From: Salegentibacter agarivorans | Lineage (GTDB): Bacteria > Bacteroidota > Bacteroidia > Flavobacteriales > Flavobacteriaceae | NCBI RefSeq assembly: GCF_900113135.1 | Contig: NZ_FOOH01000003.1 | Coordinates: 1 to 64,000 of the forward strand | Reading direction: 5' to 3' | Length of the DNA: 64,000 nucleotides | Shown here: positions 62,146 to 64,000 of the stretch, in pieces | Layout of the letters: the number at the start of each line of letters is the position of its first letter | Position numbering within the stretch: position 1 is the stretch's first letter | Notes under the pieces: generated by a model | What the model was told of the DNA's origin: nothing | Seen by the model: the letters and a program-made list of their open reading frames with translations, nothing else | The model's database searches: none | Position numbers and translations under genes: made by a program

Positions 62146-63402
62146 TTAGAGACTAAAGGCTTCCTTCACCTTGTCTACATAATCCAGTTTTTCCCAGGTA
62201 AAAAGTTCTACTTCCTTTTTTACTTCCCCAGAATATGGACTTTTAAAGATTTTAGTGACCGTTCTTGGTTCTTTCCCCATATGCCCGTAAGCAGCAGTTT
62301 CACGATAGATAGGACTCCTAAGTTTTAGACGATTTTCTATGGCCCAGGGGCGCATATCAAATATCTGGGCTACTTTTTTTGCAATTTCCCCATCCTTCAT
62401 ATCCACTTTGGAAGTACCATAAGTTTCTACTGAAATTGAAGTAGGTTCTACCACCCCAATCGCATAAGAAACCTGTACTAAAACTTCGTCTGCAAGCCCG
62501 GCGGCAACCAGGTTTTTGGCAACGTGACGCGATGCATAAGCAGCCGATCGGTCGACTTTACTTGGGTCTTTTCCCGAGAATGCACCACCACCGTGCGCGC
62601 CTTTTCCGCCGTAGGTGTCTACAATAATTTTTCTTCCGGTAAGTCCCGCGTCCCCGTGAGGCCCCCCAATAACAAACTTTCCGGTAGGATTTATATGATA
62701 AGTAATATCATCATTAAAAAGTTTCTGAACATAATCTGGTAATTGTTGTTTTACCCGCGGAATAAGAATTTCAAGAATATCTTTCTTGATCTTTTTCAAC
62801 ATAGCATCATCATCTTCATCAAAATCGTCGTGCTGGGTAGAAACCACAATAGCCACAATTTTTTGCGGCACATTATCGTCACTATATTCTATAGTAACCT
62901 GGCTTTTAGAATCGGGACGTAAGTAGGGGATATCTTTGCCTTCGCGTCTTAATTTTGCCAGCTCAATAAGTATTTTGTGAGAAATATCTAAAGCCAGCGG
63001 CATATAGTTTTCGGTTTCGTTGGTGGCGTAACCAAACATCATTCCCTGGTCTCCGGCGCCCTGTTCCTCCTTATTTTCACGATCTACACCCTGGTAAATT
63101 TCCTGGGATTGTTCGTGGATTAAAGAGATTACGCCACAAGAATCACCACTAAATTTGTATGCTCCTTTAGTATAACCAATATCATTAATTACTTCCCGGG
63201 CAATGTTTTGAACGTCTAAATAAGTGTCGCTTCTTACTTCACCGGCAAGCACCACCTGGCCGGTAGTTACTAAAGTTTCGCAGGCGACTTTAGAATTTTC
63301 ATCAAAAGCAAGGAAATTATCGAGTAAGGTATCGCTAATCTGATCGGCGATTTTATCGGGGTGTCCTTCAGAAACACTTTCTGAAGTAAATAAATAAGCC
63401 AT
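62146..63402 (-). CDS. metK: S-adenosylmethionine synthetase
   Basis: Makes SAM from methionine and ATP; 418 residues. It has [111 protein letters not shown] and GREPRTV-like [12 protein letters not shown], all family-typical. The leader, about 138 nt from an exact -7 box, contains a SAM-II-like pseudoknot, so expression is probably reduced when SAM is plentiful. Confidence 0.97.
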   Translation of the reverse strand: MAYLFTSESVSEGHPDKIADQISDTLLDNFLAFDENSKVACETLVTTGQVVLAGEVRSDTYLDVQNIAREVINDIGYTKGAYKFSGDSCGVISLIHEQSQEIYQGVDRENKEEQGAGDQGMMFGYATNETENYMPLALDISHKILIELAKLRREGKDIPYLRPDSKSQVTIEYSDDNVPQKIVAIVVSTQHDDFDEDDDAMLKKIKKDILEILIPRVKQQLPDYVQKLFNDDITYHINPTGKFVIGGPHGDAGLTGRKIIVDTYGGKGAHGGGAFSGKDPSKVDRSAAYASRHVAKNLVAAGLADEVLVQVSYAIGVVEPTSISVETYGTSKVDMKDGEIAKKVAQIFDMRPWAIENRLKLRSPIYRETAAYGHMGKEPRTVTKIFKSPYSGEVKKEVELFTWEKLDYVDKVKEAFSL

Positions 63403-63463
63403 ATTTTTAATTTATTTTAAAAAATACGGGTTGAATTTGACGAAAAGCTAAGGGAGTAGTGAT

Positions 63464-63532
63464 ACTGCTTTAGCATTTTTCTTATACTTTAAAAAGCATA
63501 AAAGGGTTGCAATCAGTCAAATCCTTCCCTTT
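63464..63532 (-). ncRNA. SAM-II-like riboswitch in the metK leader
   Basis: Reading the minus strand, the RNA has P1 AAAGGG (63527-63532) pairing with CCCTTT (63501-63506). The 20-nt loop contains GATTTG, ACTG and ATTGC. After an A-rich joining stretch comes GCTAAA (63469-63474) and CAGT (63464-63467). ACTG (63514-63517) pairs with CAGT, and TTGC pairs with GC(T)AA, forming an H-type pseudoknot. The GATTT, ATTGC and GCTAAA elements and their order match the SAM-II consensus. The aptamer starts within 10 nt of the predicted transcription start. Confidence 0.72.
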
Positions 63533-63545
63533 AATAATTCGGTTA

Positions 63546-63553
63546 CAAATGTA
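63546..63553 (-). promoter_or_regulatory. metK -7 box
   Basis: Minus-strand tacatttg is an exact Bacteroidetes -7 box. Transcription would begin near 63539, just before the riboswitch P1 stem. Confidence 0.5.
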
Positions 63554-63788
63554 TAAAAATAACCCAAACTCATACTTTCTTTAACTTTCTTTTTTATAGG
63601 GTTGAAGACTTTAAAATTTCGACTTCAATTTATAGCGTATAAAATTATAGTTTTATACTTCTGAAATATAGCTAATTAGGTTTGTGTTTTAGATAAAAAT
63701 AGATAATAAATAATTTTACAGCCATTAAATTATTGATTAATCAGTTTAAAGGAATAAAAATTTATTTTTCGTAAAAGTGAAGTTTGGA

Positions 63789-63821
63789 TTTGGTTATTAA
63801 AAATTTCTGCCCTTATCTTTG
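63789..63821 (+). promoter_or_regulatory. Promoter of the methionine leader transcript
   Basis: A -33 tttg (63789-63792), a 21-bp spacer and an exact -7 box tatctttg (63814-63821) give a full Bacteroidetes promoter. Transcription would begin near 63828, about 13 nt before the leader ATG. Confidence 0.65.
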
Positions 63822-63840
63822 TAACCAACAAAACAACGAA

Positions 63841-63912
63841 ATGTACCAGATAATTTGCAATATGATGCGTATGATGATGTGGAAAACTTCCGCAGCGCGC
63901 TCAATTGCTTAA
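63841..63912 (+). CDS. Met-rich leader peptide (23 residues)
   Basis: This short ORF encodes 23 residues, MYQIICNMMRMMMWKTSAAR followed by SIA. Six are Met, with tandem MM (codons 8-9) and MMM (codons 11-13). It has its own promoter and is followed 23 nt later by an intrinsic terminator, the layout of ribosome-mediated attenuation leaders. It precedes an unseen rightward gene beyond the window, likely for methionine biosynthesis or uptake (inference), and is divergent from metK. Confidence 0.75.
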   Translation: MYQIICNMMRMMMWKTSAARSIA

Positions 63913-63935
63913 TTCTGAAAAGAGATAAATTGCAA

Positions 63936-63968
63936 AAAGCCGCTGCCAATCGCAGCGGCTTTTTTTTT
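63936..63968 (+). terminator. Attenuator terminator after the Met-rich leader
   Basis: aaagccgctgc (63936-63946) and gcagcggcttt (63952-63962) are perfect inverses with a 5-nt loop, followed by a T run to 63968. The left arm segment cgctgc (63941-63946) can instead pair with gcagcg (63892-63897) inside the leader ORF, giving an antiterminator. Confidence 0.85.
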
Positions 63969-63980
63969 ATTTAAAACTTA

Positions 63981-64000
63981 GTCATTTCCGCGGAGGCGGA
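63981..64000. repeat. Start of a dispersed repeat, cut by window end
   Basis: gtcatttccgcggaggcgga resembles gtcattcccacgcaggcgga at 34091. Only the beginning of the unit is visible. Confidence 0.4.

Noticed and set aside
63403-63553. SAM-I type (S-box) riboswitch upstream of metK
   Set aside because: There is no four-way junction or kink-turn; the visible elements fit the SAM-II pseudoknot instead.

Overview
The window looks like the chromosome of a marine-type member of the Flavobacteriaceae (Bacteroidetes), near the Gramella/Salegentibacter/Mesonia group. The grounds are low GC with A-rich leaders and almost no Shine-Dalgarno sites, several exact matches to the Bacteroidetes promoter -7 box TAnnTTTG, and lineage-typical proteins (DUF5686 outer-membrane protein, 2TM-domain protein, DUF5117-type metalloprotease, DUF6122, a pdhB gene standing apart from its E1-alpha partner). 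The genus is an inference.

Layout. 1-4.9 kb is accessory DNA: the 5' RNA end of a group II intron, a tyrosine recombinase with 11-bp iterons in front of it, a tRNA-3'-end-like site with terminator, a hipBA toxin-antitoxin pair with repeated operator, and a truncated intron maturase followed by intron domains V and VI. 4.9-13 kb holds a MscS channel, a sterol-desaturase-type enzyme, a large zinc metalloprotease lipoprotein, a VanX-type dipeptidase and an SDR. 13-18 kb is regulatory: a five-PAS soluble histidine kinase, a response regulator, a LexA-like S24 repressor whose promoter sits in a 14-bp-arm palindrome, and three paralogous tiny acidic lipoproteins. 18-25.5 kb has waaA, an aminotransferase, an amidohydrolase, fabD, a flavin-type stress protein, fructosamine kinase and folA. 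25.6-29.8 kb carries ergothioneine genes egtB-egtD facing a class V PLP enzyme, then two TonB-C-like secreted proteins. 29.8-36.2 kb has thyA, a nucleoside transporter, a bifunctional nuclease, etfAB and pdhB. 36.4-42 kb has a DUF5686 protein, a soluble and a membrane pyrophosphatase. 42-46.4 kb is a DNA-repair and stress island (DUF892, SAP/Rho-N-like small protein, Ku, LigD). 46.5-57.8 kb holds App1 phosphatase, fatty-acid hydroxylase, deoxynucleoside kinase, tandem DUF302, AraC/ALDH/DUF779, and a very large TolB-amidohydrolase. 58-64 kb holds threonine dehydratase, UspA, D-2-hydroxyacid dehydrogenase, acyl-CoA dehydrogenase and metK.

The most notable region is 63.4-64.0 kb. The metK leader folds into a pseudoknot with the SAM-II riboswitch plan. 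The divergent transcript begins with a 23-codon ORF rich in tandem Met codons, followed by a strong intrinsic terminator, as in ribosome-mediated attenuation. Two different RNA devices sensing SAM and methionine supply thus appear back to back. Other points worth checking are the self-operator of the S24 repressor, promoters abutting terminator hairpins at egtB and the DUF5686 gene, REP-like palindromes including one nested inside a terminator loop, and the broken group II intron around the integrase and hipBA.
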